Positions 1 through 12,242 are shown, counted from the first letter of the stretch. The stretch: 64,000 nucleotides of DNA from Rapana venosa (GCA_028751875.1 CM054140.1:15298678-15362677), one strand, 5' to 3'. Notes: a model not told the origin generated them from the letters alone. Program-made: numbers and translations.

Positions 1-129
1 AGCTTGGAAATTGGTCAAAATTGGGATGAACCATCATAGGCCTAGTTGAAATGATAAAGCGGTCAAAACGATGAGAGATGATGGCCTTCCCCTTGCTGAG
101 TCACACACACACACACACACACACACTCT

Positions 130-609
130 CTCTCTCTCTTTTGACTGTTTGGCCTTTGATTGGCTGACGTAAAATTCTTCAAGCAAAGGAAGCAAGGTTT
201 AGGGGGGAAGAGGGTGAGGAGAGGAAAGGAGAGAAGAGCAGAGGAAGTGGAGGACGGAGGGAGGGACAGAAGGGAGAGTGAGAGGGATGAAGAAAACGTG
301 TTTTGTGACCTAGATCTAAAACAAATCGGTGACCGTGCGCGCATACAGGTTGTTGGAGGCAGCCGCCCACACGCTGTGCCATGTGATATTAAGTTAAGCA
401 AACACAGCATCTCTTCTGCCGGCTGCTTCTCCGATAGTTTGTTGGAAAAAGACAAAAGTCCTTCTGCAGCCCCCGTTCTATTCTCCCTTCCACTCTGATC
501 CCAATCTCGATCCATTCTCCAATCTGGAGTCTTTTCTTCCTCTGCCTGTGTTGCAATCGTATTTTCCACGGGTGTGAATAGTTCACAGAGAGAGAGAGCG
601 AGAGCGCAG
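130..609 (+). promoter_or_regulatory. Candidate promoter and noncoding first exon ending at a consensus donor
   Basis: An inverted CCAAT box (GATTGG, 158-163) is followed at once by a CRE-like TGACGTAA (165-172). After a purine-rich and then mixed-composition stretch there is a perfect donor, GCGCAG|GTAAGT, with the exon end at 609. No coding frame in this stretch looks conserved. It could be the 5' UTR of an upstream-starting gene, possibly the NUDT3-like one, but that link is not shown. Confidence 0.3.
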
Positions 610-744
610 GTAAGTATTTAATTACTGCGCTCTCTTTCTCAGAATCGTAGCTGTAATTACAAACCACGCACTGTGGCTTGCACGAAAGGAATGTATGATA
701 TATACACACTGCTTGTTGTCATAATTGACTGTTCCGCTGTAAAT

Positions 745-1260
745 AAGGCTATATAATAATAATAATAAATGGAATTTATATAGCGCTATATCTTGTAAAA
801 AACAACAAACCAAAGCGCTTGCATCCATTCCACTCCTACACATGCAACCAACAATGATTAATAGTTTAAAAAGTTCAAATACACACGAACACACGCGCGC
901 ACACGCGCGCACGCACGCACACACACACAAACACACACACAGGTTATATGCTTCAGCAGGGTGATGAGAATTTAGGCCACTGAAGGCAAGGACAGATAAT
1001 TATGAGATGAAACTGTAGGGGGAGGTCTTAGGTTTGAAATAGGTATGTTTTGAGGCTGGATTTAAAAGTGTTGTAAGTAGGCTTTTCGCGAAGGGAGAGA
1101 GGGAGGTCATTCCAGATCGCTGGACCAGAAACAGAAATATAAATATAAATGTATGTAAGATTTAAAGAGTGTAAAAAAGAAGATAAAAAACCTCTCCACA
1201 CCCATGGGTGTGATCGCAGTGAATGTGTGATACGTGAAACTGCCTGGAAAATTGACAAGA
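745..1260 (-). mobile_element. CR1/jockey-like LINE 3' end (copy 1)
   Basis: The complement of 1136-1028 encodes VSGPAIWNDLPLSLREKPTY, then NTFKSSLKTYLF and a stop, the terminal motif of CR1-like polymerases. The 3' UTR follows and ends with AGCGCTATATAAATTCCATT and a (TTA)n tail at 751-770. An AC/GC microsatellite (882-941) lies inside the UTR. Confidence 0.72.
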
Positions 1261-1708
1261 GAACAAGTATGTCTGGAGAGAGCTAGAGAACTTTTCACGC
1301 ATCACGAGGAAAAATGCGTTGAAGATCTCTTTAGCTGTTTAATCTAAGATCACATGTGGAAAGCCTCACTTTGTTAATTTATTAACTTATTTTTGTCAGC
1401 TGTTAAACCGAACGAGTCAGATATATAAAATACAATATATCGTCTGGAGCACACTATAAGCTGTTATTAGTTTGGTATTGTGTGTTGTATAGTTATGATG
1501 TTTTAAAAAAAATAAAGATCTATTTAAAGTAACTTTAAAAACATCCTCCATGCCCCAAGAGGGATCAAAGGCGAATGAAATCTTGAAATCTTGATGCAGA
1601 TAAACTTTAACACCACATACTCCTGTTGCCATTTTGACTGTAAGGGCTGCCATAGACGACTTGGCAACCAACCTGCCCCTTCCTCTTGATGCACATAATG
1701 GTTCAAAA

Positions 1709-1709
1709 T

Positions 1710-1764
<55 letters not shown>

Positions 1765-1800
1765 ACCCCCCCCCCCCCCAAAAAAAAAAAAAACCCCCCC
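1709..1800. repeat. Very long poly-C tract with poly-A block
   Basis: More than 50 uninterrupted C, one A, more C, then an A block and a second C run. All open frames here (poly-Gly, poly-Pro) are artefacts of the tract. Confidence 0.97.
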
Positions 1801-2121
1801 AAAAAACAAAACAACAAAAAAAAAATCCAGGTTGCATGCAGCTTTTCTTCAAAACTGGGAGTAAAAAAAAAAAAGAAAAAAAAAGAAGAAAGGTATTGTT
1901 GGGATGCTGCTGCGCACACACACCGCGCGCGCGCGCGCAGGCAGGCAGGCAGGCAGGCAGGAAGGCGCACGCACGCTCGCACGCGCACATGTACACACAC
2001 AAAAAAAATCAAAAGGTTACCCAGAGGACAGGGGAGTAGCGCTAGTAGGGTAACGCTGGCAAGGAGTATTGAACTGCCGAGTGTTAACCGAGAGAAAAGA
2101 TGTCGGTGATTTTCACACAAC

Positions 2122-2154
<33 letters not shown>

Positions 2155-2324
2155 CTTTACCTAGTCTGTCCGTCTGTCTGTCTGCATGCAGGCTTGTTGA
2201 AAGAGTAGGGGTTGATTTGGAGGGTGGGGTGGGGTGGGGTGGGGGTGGGTACGTGTGTAGTGTGTGGGCGGGGTGGTGAGTGTGTGGGTGGTGGATTTTG
2301 TGAGTGTGTGTGTATGTGTGGTGT

Positions 2325-2560
2325 TTTATTATTTTATTTTATTATTTTATTTCGAGGATAATGGAATAAGCACTCGTGTGCTTTTTTCCCCATCCAGCCT
2401 CCGGTGTGTATGCAGTTTTGTCAATTTTGTCATCCGTTGCCACCGGCACACAATGGCCTACTCTTCCGACAAGCGGAACGGGTTTTAACGTGTGCGCAAG
2501 ATGTTCTGCGTGCGTTCGCACACAGGGCCTCGGTTTATAGTCTCATCCGAAGGACTGTGT
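2325..2560 (-). mobile_element. SINE core family, A-type tail
   Basis: The complement holds the shared core (GATGAGACTATAAACCGAGG, then GCACACGTTAAAACC), GGAAGAGTAGGCCATTGTGTG, and the A tail (GTGCTTATTCCATTATCCTC) ending in ATAAA-type repeats. The tRNA-like head is missing. Confidence 0.7.
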
Positions 2561-4758
2561 GTGTGTGTGTGTGTGGGGTGCGGGTGCGCACGTTTGTGTG
2601 TGTGTGTGTGTGTCAGTGTGGGTGTGTACACGCGTCGCCACTTTGTGTGTGTCTTGGTGTGCTCGCATGCATATAAGAGAGGGAGAGAGATAGAGAGTGA
2701 GGTGTTAAAAATATGTGCCGTATGTATTGGCTTGTGAACTGTGTGTATGCAGGCATGAAGCACCAGTGCGTGCATAATGTCAGAGAGAGAGAGAGAGAGA
2801 TAGAGACAGAGAGAGAGAGAGGGAGGTACCTGTCTGCAGTGATTTCAAAAGCACACCTCAGGGATGGATTCTGCTGCACATTTCCAGTGTCGTTGGAATG
2901 CCTTCACTTCACTTTTTCACCTCTGTATGCCCTGGAGTTTCTCCAGTAGCCTCCCTCCTTCCTGCCCTTCACTCTAAAAGCAAAGTGCCAATATGTCATA
3001 AAGCTTTTCCCTGGGTTGTTTTGTTTCACTCCCCTTTGCCTGTAAGCATCAGTTTTTAACACGTTATGGGGTCTTGTTATCATGCTGCTTCACAGGTAGC
3101 CTTTTTTCCGTACTTACAGAAAAATGCACGATGGTTTCTATTGTAGAAAAAACGAAATCTGATTGCATTGGGCAAAATCCCCAACAAAAACAAGAGAAAA
3201 ACCTACCCCAAACAAACAAACGAAAAACAACAGCAGCAGCAGCAACAGCAGCAGCAAGAACAACAAACAAACAGAATTTAAAAAAACGGAAGAACCCCTC
3301 CCTCCCCCCCTCCCCCTTAGTTGGAAAGCATTTTGATGTAAGTTTAAGCGGAAGGTAAGAATTTGAATGAAAAGACTCGGCACACCTTTTTAAAAATAGT
3401 TTTTGTTTTGTTTTGTTTCTTTGGTGGCTTGGCTGCCTTAATTTGTGGTGAATTTCCTGCTCAGCTGTTCTCATTCCACTCTCTCACACCATCCCATCCC
3501 AGGATCACCATGTCGTCTCTCCCCCTACCCCCCCTCCTCCCACACACACACCCTCTCACTCATTTCCCTGAAGCCCTCCAGGAGCTTATCAATGTCAGGT
3601 TGCCCTGAGGCCACCAACCAAAGACCCAGTACGTTTTTGTATACAGCCTGCTGTAATTTCTTTTAAAATTACAATTTGTGGTTCTTCAGTAACAAAAGGT
3701 GCACGCAGTCGCGAATACAAACTGATTTAGGTTCGAAACATCTGGAATGTCTATTTTTTGAAAAAGCGAAGATGTGTATGTCATGTAAGTGTTAACTCAT
3801 GAAGCCTGTGACAAATTGCCCAACAAGCATCATCACTGACAGAAGATTAGAAGATTTCAGAGTGCAGGCCTGGTCAAGTTATAAGCAGTGCAGGCACTCT
3901 TGGGGATTGCTGTTGAACAATGGCATCAGTTGTGGACTGTCTTTGTTAATGTAATCATGCATTCATTCATTGATGGTGTTTCAGCCTAGCTAACCGCACA
4001 GTCGGCATTGGGGCTGACAAAGAATCATCAAAGAATCAAACGTTGGAAAGGGCAACATTCTAGTTTGTGAACATGATTGTGTCTTTTTGGGTGAACGATC
4101 ATAACAGGATAGGTTCCTCTCTCTCAAGGTCTTGGCCCTGATTGATATAACCTGTGCTGCGAAAACAAACAACAAGCACCCTCAGAACATCGTCAGCATA
4201 GCTCAAAAGACTTGAAAGTGCAGCTGGCGTCTTTGCATGCAACTTTGCTAGTTCGCTGTGCTACGAAAACAAAAGCGAATACCCTTCAGAACATCGTCAG
4301 AATATTTTTAAAAAAAAAACAACCTTGAAAAAGTGTAGCCAGCGTCATTGCAACTTGGTCGAGCGTGAAATGAAGATTTTATTGATGAATTGAGCGGGAT
4401 GCTTTGAGAGGGGGTTGCTTGCCTCTGGTCCATCAAAGGGAGGGATGGTTTTAAAAGGAAATGTCGTTGAGAGGTAGGCTACAGGCAGAGCCACTGGAAT
4501 GGGGGTAATGTGTGCGTGCGTGGGTGTGGTGTGTGTGTGTGTGTGTGAGGGTGTGGTGTGGTGTGGTGTGTGTGTGGGTGTGAGTGTCGGTAGTTCTGTT
4601 TTTGTTTAGCTAGGGAAGTTTTAGTCGTGGTGGTTTAAAAAAAACCGCAACCTATTTTTTTTTCCTTTTGCTTGATTATGAATGAATGTCTGAAGCGTGT
4701 ATTCCATGAATGCGGGGTACATAATTTATATACATGCTTGTGTAGAAAACGCGTCACG

Positions 4759-4765
4759 CCGCACG

Positions 4766-4810
<45 letters not shown>

Positions 4811-4828
4811 GCATGCATGCACCACGCC

Positions 4829-4859
<31 letters not shown>

Positions 4860-5049
4860 ATGCATACACAAGCACACACTTGTTTAACTCTACAAATAGT
4901 GTGGAAAGCAAGAACACACAAACACACACAAAAACATACGCACACACATACACACACAAACATACACACACACAGACACACACAAACATGCACACACACA
5001 CACACTCAAAAACACACACACACTCACAAACACACACACACACACACTC

Positions 5050-5098
<49 letters not shown>
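4759..5098. repeat. CA microsatellite cluster with poly-C
   Basis: An (AC)n run with GC steps lies at 4764-4810, poly-C at about 4828-4859 and interrupted (CA)n at 4911-5097. Confidence 0.97.
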
Positions 5099-5100
<2 letters not shown>

Positions 5101-5368
5101 GTAGAGAGGGGATGTAATCTACTTAGTGTCTCCCTTATCTGGGGGGAAGTACTAGTTGTCTGCTGACTGACAGCCAGCCTGCAGTTCAGGCCAAAGTCTT
5201 TAGAAAAACACAGGGAGGGAGAGAGGGGGTGGGAGAGGAGAGGAGAGAAGAGAGAGAGTTTTACTTTCCAAAAGGGAATAAGGTAAGCACAAATTTTCGG
5301 GTTTTTTTTTTTTCCAACGAGAGAGAAAGGGGTGGGGGGTGGGTGGGGAGGGGGCAGTTTGTGTTTAC

Positions 5369-5371
5369 ATG

Positions 5372-5430
<59 letters not shown>

Positions 5431-5566
5431 ATGAATGGTGTGTATGTATATGTGTGTGTGCGTGTGTGTGTGATATGGTACGGTTTTCATGCATTTGCGG
5501 TATGGTATGGTATGGTATGGTTTGGTATTGTGTGTGTTGTGCGTGCGCGTATACACGGATTATGAA

Positions 5567-5618
<52 letters not shown>

Positions 5619-5787
5619 GGGTAGTTACGGGGATAAGTGGAAGGTAATAGAGAGCTACCGGGTGTTTGTAAACCTAACAACAACATGCACAGCACAGAAC
5701 TTGGCACCCACAACCTGGCTGCAGAGTAGGAGAGTCAACAAGGGAGGGCAGGTGGTGTTCCAATTCTTTCAAACCACAAAAGAGCCG

Positions 5788-5831
<44 letters not shown>

Positions 5832-5876
5832 GAGAGAGGGGGGGGGGGGGGGGGGATAGAGAGAGAGAGAGACAAT
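5369..5876. repeat. GA microsatellite cluster and (TATGG)n
   Basis: (GA)n lies at 5375-5430, 5570-5610 and 5790-5875, with TATGG repeats at 5500-5525 and poly-G at 5609-5621 and 5838-5855. Confidence 0.95.
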
Positions 5877-6250
5877 GACAATGACAATATTTTATTGTAA
5901 TAAGCTGTTAAAGCCCATTTACAAGGGGACAGTGGGAAGGGGACTGGGCACAAAACACGTATTTTCAGAAATACAGATGTATCATTTCTACAGCCCAAAT
6001 GGTCGACATGGCATGGATTCCACGACATGGTGAAGTGTTTTACATTACGATTCAGATGAATTGGTGCCTAACACTTTCGCCCATTGCTAATGGGGAAAGG
6101 GAGGGGGAGGGTAACAACAACCACAAACATCATTTAAACAACCGAGTCTGTGACAGGGCTTCCTGTCCCTACATTCCGTCTGATCCGGTAACTCATGCTC
6201 TTTCCAACACGTGAAAAACCTAACTCACAATATGCCTAACCTCCTGTTTT

Positions 6251-6251
<1 letters not shown>

Positions 6252-6287
<36 letters not shown>

Positions 6288-6313
6288 AGAGAGAGAGAGA
6301 GAGAGAGAGAGAG
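6252..6313. repeat. (CT)n(GA)n perfect inverted repeat
   Basis: About 35 bases of CT repeat are followed directly by 27 of GA repeat, centred on CTCGAG at 6284-6289. This gives a hairpin arm of about 27 bp without a loop. Confidence 0.95.
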
Positions 6314-6700
6314 GGGAAAACGAAGTTACACCCTACCTTGCAGACTAGTTCGTTGGTTCTGGTACCACTGCAGGTCGTATATTTATTAGGGAACTTGTTG
6401 TAGTCTCAGACTTTTACACACCCCCTGCCTGGCTTGTAGCTGTGTGTATTCTGGGGTGGGATGGGGGTGGTGGGTGGGGGCTTTTTTTGGTTGTTGTTGT
6501 TGACGACATGGGTGGGTGTTTATCATATTCTCGTTTTGGTGGGGATTTAAAAAAAAAAGAAGGAAACGCGGCCTGTCTCGCTCCTTTTGTTGTTAAGGAA
6601 ATAGAATATCTGAGTATATCTCTGTCTCTCTCTGTCTGTCTGTCTCTTGTCTTCTGTCTTGTCTCTCTCTCTCTCCTCTCTCTCTCTCTCTGTCTCTCTG

Positions 6701-6761
<61 letters not shown>

Positions 6762-6823
6762 CCACGGGACGAGAACTGAACGGGTGTGCTGTTAGTAAGC
6801 TGCTGCAAATTTTTGCATTTTAG

Positions 6824-7935
6824 CTTCAAAATGTCAGTTACTGGCCTTCCAGCTACTGTAATAACAACTTTAAACGCCCTGCTGATCGACAACGTCGTAT
6901 CGAGTTGGAAGTCGCGGGGGAGAGCGGCAGTTTGTGTTCGTCTTGCGAATGAAGCCAGCTGACAAGCCAGTGTCAACAGAAATGGCGGACCTGGTGCTGA
7001 ACCGTAACTCCCGTGTTCAGTACTATCGCAAGAAACCCCCTTGTCAAAGACGTCGCGATGTTCAAAGAAGTAGACAACACCAAGAAAGACAGGCAAGTCG
7101 CCAATGTGACAATAACAGTGTCTTGGAAGAGCCGGTCTTGTGTAACATTGACTCCCTGCTCGATGTGGAAACAGAAGGAAAACAAACCAGTGTGTACACA
7201 GAACTATGTGTCAGCAGTGAATTGAATGCCTCAGCCACACCAGATTCACTTGATCTACTGTGTGATCCAGCAACAGACAACAAGATCGGTGTGTCTTCTG
7301 AGGCGCCTGATGTGCAGGAAGAGCTGACAGTTGGCTGCACAGTGGATGACTCTGATACTGATACTGGTATTGTGAAACAGTAGTGTCTACTCTAACTGAC
7401 AAACGTGTACAGCGTCGATTAAGGGACAGCAAGAGAAACACACACGGTTTCGAAAGGTGGTGGTACATAGTTCGGTTGATCAAAACATTGTGATGTGTGA
7501 ATCAGATGACATCATCCTGGAATACTCTTGGAATGGAGATCCTGGCGAGGAATCTAAGTGTGTGTTCTGGTACATCAAGCAAGAAGAGAAAAACATGTTG
7601 CCAGAAGAACGTGTCAGGCTTGCCAGACTTCGTAAAGGGAAACAGTGTACTAACACACAACACACAGAGACAGTGTGGCGAGTGCTGAGCAGGAGTTCAT
7701 CATCTTCGGGACCTGATCCGGTCTTACATGGGCTGACTTCGCTGGCTGTAGACTGGAAAAGGAAAGGCTGGTTTGAAAATTGAGACACTTGAGACACAGA
7801 CAATAATGTATCGAATCTTGATGTACATACCACCACTGCCATGGTTTCCATGTCATTGTAATCGCGTCGCGTTCGATATCGTTGTTACCGCGCCGCAGCG
7901 CTATATGGCTTGATTGCTAAATAGCAATAAAATTG
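6824..7935 (+). pseudogene. Frameshifted coding relic, family not recognised
   Basis: The sequence is not low-complexity and reads like coding DNA in three successive frames. From ATG 6831 to about 6935 it encodes VTGLPATVITTLNALL, then VVSSWKSRGRAAVCVRL. From about 6934 to 7383 (other frame) it encodes MADLVLNRNSRVQYYRKKPP, a basic RRRDVQRSRQHQERQ stretch and a long acidic, Ser/Thr-rich part ending at TAG; after the TAG it reads LTDKRVQRRLRDSKRNTHGF. A third frame (7457-7783) encodes MCESDDIILEYSWNGDPGEE, then LPEERVRLARLRKGK. An acceptor-like CATTTTAG precedes 6824 and AATAAA lies at 7926-7931. Either it is a decayed gene or retrocopy, or a real gene with assembly indels. The layout reminds me of repetitive ORFs in other invertebrate genomes, but I cannot name the family. 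Confidence 0.45.
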
Positions 7936-8518
7936 TGTCAAAATTGTGTCAATTGTCTCTCTCTCGCCCCCCCTCTCTCTCTGTGTCTCTGTCTGTCTCT
8001 GTCTGTCTGTCTGTCCCTCTGTCTGTCTCATTCTCTATTTCTCTGTGTCTTCCTCCTCCTCCACCACCTCTTTCTCTCTCTCTCTTACATTTTTATGGAA
8101 ACACGTTCTCTGTCTCTTGGTTTTTCTCTGTCTCTCAGCATCCCCTCCCAACTTTCCCAAAGGGGGAATTTGCTAATGTGATAATTCATCATGATATAAA
8201 CCCAGGGGAGGAAGGAGAGAGGGAGGAATTTGAAACTAAGTGGAATAAAAGTTGATTTTCTCTGTTCAATATTTAACAGATCTGTTAACTGGATTTATAA
8301 GGTTGTTGTTTGTGTGTTTTTTTTTTGGGGGGGGGGGGGGGTAGTTGTGTTTTTGTGTTTTAATCTGTATACTTGGTGTCTTGTCAGACTTGCTCCCTCT
8401 TCTCTCTCTGTGTCTCTATCTGACTGTGTCTATCTTTCTCTCTGTGTGTCTGTCTCTGTGTCTCTTGTCTCTCTCTCTTCTTCTCCCCCTTTTCTCTCTC
8501 TCTGTCTTTTTTCTTTCT

Positions 8519-8550
8519 CACACACACACACAACACACACACACACACCA

Positions 8551-8617
<67 letters not shown>

Positions 8618-8801
8618 ATCGACCAAAACTTCAAACGGAGCGAGCATGATCATAGTAAAAGGCCAAGTTGTCATCAGTATTGTGCCCATCTCCCCAGCCC
8701 AGTATGATGCACAACAGTCATCACGTGTGTGTGTGGGGGGGAGGGGGGGGGGTGTAGGCCTACCGCAGCGCCGGTGGAAATGTGGACTTGTTACTTGTCG
8801 T

Positions 8802-8865
<64 letters not shown>

Positions 8866-8866
8866 G
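8519..8866. repeat. (CA)n and (TA)n microsatellites
   Basis: (CA)n lies at 8519-8613 and a pure (TA)n of about 60 bases at 8804-8864. Confidence 0.96.
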
Positions 8867-9180
8867 TATTCACGCTGGGGCGCTTACAGCATTCAGGTGG
8901 GAAATAGGAGATGGGATTCTTGCGAGGGGGGCTAATTGTATTACCTCTTCATTAGCGGAATGGATTTTTGACCCGACCATCAATATTTCAAGTGGCAGTA
9001 TTGAATATAGTATGTGTGTGTGTGTTAGTGTGTGTGTGGTGTGTGTTTGTGTGTGTGTGTTAGTGTGTGTGTGTGTGTGAGTGTTAGTGTGTGTTGAGTG
9101 TGTGTGAGTTTGTGTGTGTGTGTGTGTGTGTGAGTGACACTGAGCGAGAGAGAGAACAATGAACAATATTTATTGCTATT

Positions 9181-9230
<50 letters not shown>

Positions 9231-9654
9231 AGAGAGAAGAGAGAGAGCGAGCTGTTTTATGTGATAAATGTTTTTTGTTGATTGATTTTAGCTATGCTTT
9301 TAACCCACATGAATTTCTTGTGTTCTTTTTCAATGGAGAACTGAGTATTTAGTATTGAGAGAGAGAGAGAGAGAGAGAGTGTGTGTGTGTGGTGTGTTTG
9401 TGAAATATGTGTGTGTGTGTGTTTGTCAAATGAATCTTGAAAAGCATCATTGATATAGTGTTGTGTAAAGTCACGTGGACAGCTCCCCCTCCCCCCCCCC
9501 CCCAAAAAAAAAAAAAGAAAAAGAAAAGAAAATAAAAGACCAAGTTGAAAAACTAACAAACACCCCCCCCCTCCCCAAACAGACAACAACAAAACAAACA
9601 ATCCCCCTCCCCCACAAAGCAAACAGAAAAAAAAGCAGATCTATACACTTTACT

Positions 9655-9826
9655 TTATTATTATAATCATAATTATAATAAATGGAATTTATATAGCGCT
9701 ATATTTTGCAAAAAACAAATCAAAGCGCTTTCATTCACCCTACTCATTCACATGCAGCCTAACAAATTCAAATGTATACACACAAGCACGCACGCACGCA
9801 CGCGCGCACACACACACACACACCAC

Positions 9827-9904
<78 letters not shown>

Positions 9905-10075
9905 GCACACACACACACACTCACGCACACGCATAAAGGTTGTACACTCGGCAGGGTGATGGGGTTTTGGCTGTTGAGGGCAGGACAAAAATGAAATGGA
10001 ACAAGAGGGGAGAATCCTAGGTTTGAAATACATGTGTCTTGAGGCGGGATTTAAAAACTTTATCAGTATGTTTGC
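9655..10075 (-). mobile_element. CR1/jockey-like LINE 3' UTR (copy 2)
   Basis: This is the same 3' UTR as at 745-1090: a TTTGAAATA...TTGAGGC-GGATTTAAAA block, GGCAGGGTGATG, an AC/GC microsatellite (9780-9940) in the same relative place, and the AGCGCTATATAAATTCCATT end with a TTA-type tail (9660-9690). No coding part is left. Confidence 0.68.
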
Positions 10076-10579
10076 ACACTCCTGTCTTCAGTCGTATTGT
10101 ATGACTGGTTATTGATCCACTTCTTACACCAGTGTCACCTGGCTGTTTTCAAAAATGTGTTGGAGAAATCGCGTGAACTGTTACTTTACAAGTGAACCAT
10201 TTAACACACTAGTGTGACTAAACCGTTCCCTTTACATTGAATTAGTTTACACAAAAAATAGGGAAAAGCCTGCTCTGAATGCAAGGAGGGGGGGAGGGGG
10301 GGGGGATGTATGGATTCAATTTTCTGAAGCCCATAGCATGTAGAGTAGCATATGATGAAAAAGCATGACAAATTTAAGCAGATGAAGTGGAGTGAGGATT
10401 AATTTTGCGCTATAAAGTTGATTATGTTGTCGCGTGACTCGTGAACATATTCATAGCTTTTTTTTTTTTGAAAGGGGGGGGGGGGGGATATGTGTATCAT
10501 GTGGTGTTGCAGGTATATCGAACACTACACTACACTGCACTGCAGCAAAAGAAAGAGAAAAAAAAAGGACACGATAAAA

Positions 10580-10905
10580 TGAGCAGTAAAAAGGGCCAAG
10601 CTTTAACAGTCAGGATAAAAAGTGCAGTAAAAAGGGCCAAGCTTTTACAGTCGGGGTAAAAAGGGCAGTAAAAAGTGCCAAGCTTTTACAGTCAAGGGTA
10701 AAAAGTGCAGTAAAAAGTGCCAAGCTTTTAACAGTCAAGGGTAAAAAGTGCAGTAAAAAGTGCCAAGCATTTACAGTCAGGGTAAAAAGTGCAGTAAAAA
10801 GTGCCAAGCTTTTAACAGTCAGGGTAAAAAAAGTGCAGTAAAAAGTGCCAAGCTTTTACAGTCAGGGTAAAAGTGCAGTAAAAAGTGCCAACGCTTTACA
10901 GTGCT
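10580..10905. repeat. ~42-bp tandem array, 8 units
   Basis: Units contain GTGCCAAGCTTTTACAGTCA, then GGGTAAAAAGTGCAGTAAAA, with small indels (units of 41-45 bp). The last unit is altered (GCCAACGCTTTACAG). Confidence 0.93.
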
Positions 10906-11035
10906 GTTTTCTGCTTGTTGAGCTGTCTGTACCTGCCTACCTGCCTGCCTACCTGCCTGCATCCTTTAGAACCGTAGTTACATGCTGTCTTGTTATCCGT
11001 CTTGTAGGATTTTTTGGAGGGGTGGGTGGGTGGGT

Positions 11036-11470
11036 GGGTAGCGTAGTGGTTAAAGCATCAAGCTCATGATCTGACAACACAGGTTTGAGCCACCACCTGT
11101 TCTGTGGATTTTTTTCCCCCCTGGAGTTAACATCAGCACCATCTCCACTCTCCCCTGAAAGTCCTTTTTAAATGAGATTTTAAACCGAGGTCCCTTGGTG
11201 TAAGAACACATTGCAGAACGTCTTGCACACACGTTAAAACCTGTTCCACCTTTCAGAAGAGTTGGCCGTTGCGTGCCAGTAGGAACAAGAGACCAACTAA
11301 AAAAAAAAAGAATGTATGCACACTGGCGTCACGTTTTAGGCATCGTCCTCGACAGTTGGAATGCAGAGCTAGCTAGCTAGCTACCTTAATGGTAGGCAAA
11401 GGGTCGGCGGCATACGCAAACTCTTTGCCGTTCATGTATCTCAAGAGCTCTCGCTGGGGAACGCAACATA
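11036..11470 (+). mobile_element. SINE core family, nearly full length, B-type tail
   Basis: The head is GGTAGCGTAGTGGTTAAAGC (A box) with CAGGTTTGAGCC (B box), then the shared core and the B tail (GAATGCAGAGCTAGC, AAGAGCTCTCGCTGGGGAAC). Three GCTA repeats have expanded inside the tail. Confidence 0.72.
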
Positions 11471-11959
11471 TATATATTAAAAAAAAAAAAATTCTTTCAG
11501 TCTCTCACCTTGCAGTGTTTTGGAGCCAGTGCATGGACAGAGAAGATGAGGAGGGGTAAGGAGTGGGAGGGTGGGGGGGTGGGGGTGTTGCAGTCTTGGT
11601 GATGGGGCCAGGGCCCCTTAATGGAGGTGATCAGACCTTATCTGCTTGATGAGGCAACCTGCGTCATGGGTAGAGTGGGGGAGGAGGCAGGGAGAGGGGG
11701 CAGGTAGGAAGGAGGGAAGAGAGAGGGGAGAGAAGAAAAAAAAGGGAGGAGAGAGAGAGGTGGTGTGTGTGTGTGTGTGAAGGAGAAGGGGTCAGCTGAA
11801 AGTACAGGAGAGAAGAAAAAGGAAAGAGAAGAGAATGGGATAGGAAGGTGGGGGAGGGGGGGGGGGGGGGGGGGAGGGGGAGGAGAGAGGGTGCTCAGAC
11901 TCAAAGACACAGGCACATACAACCAAATCATGACATCTGCTGCTCATGAACAACACCTG

Positions 11960-12070
11960 GCCATAACACGCACACACATACACATACACGCGCGCGCGCA
12001 CGCACCCACACACTTACGTGCATACATACATACACACGCACACACTCACCACACACACACACACGCACCA

Positions 12071-12132
<62 letters not shown>

Positions 12133-12192
12133 CACACACAAGGAGGGGGAGACACAGAGAGACAGACAGATAGTCAAGAGACAGACAAACAG

Positions 12193-12241
<49 letters not shown>
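11960..12241. repeat. CA/GCAC cluster and (TC)23
   Basis: A CA run with CGCG and GCAC steps lies at 11965-12140, and pure (TC)n at 12195-12240. Confidence 0.95.

Positions 12242-12242
<1 letters not shown>

Larger units (their letters stand above)
610..6780. other. Gene-free stretch
   Basis: Apart from the LINE tail (745-1260), one SINE (2325-2560) and microsatellites, I see no conserved coding exon. 3600-4500 looks like unique noncoding DNA with a local near-repeat (CAGAACATCGTCAG-A at 4184 and 4290). Confidence 0.5.

Noticed and set aside
160..498. A 112-codon basic/acidic open frame
   Set aside because: The composition follows a purine-rich run and no family pattern is visible. The interval is better explained as promoter and 5' UTR.
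1417..2120. Poly-Gly and poly-Pro proteins
   Set aside because: Produced solely by the poly-C tract at 1709-1779.
4697..5117. His/Thr-rich and Val/Cys-rich open frames
   Set aside because: They are translations of CA/GT microsatellites in either direction. The same applies at 8345-8707, 9740-10033, 11928-12274, 52043-52370 and 61001-61454.
6442..7096. Ser/Leu-rich and Arg/Glu-rich open frames
   Set aside because: They are translations of TC/GA microsatellites, as also at 5229-5713, 18792-19442, 38607-38841, 45296-45541 and 50896-51258.
11515..11560. A possible + strand exon between TTGCAG and GGTAAGG
   Set aside because: The short peptide it encodes matches nothing in the NUDT3 family, and the donor sits in a purine-rich run.
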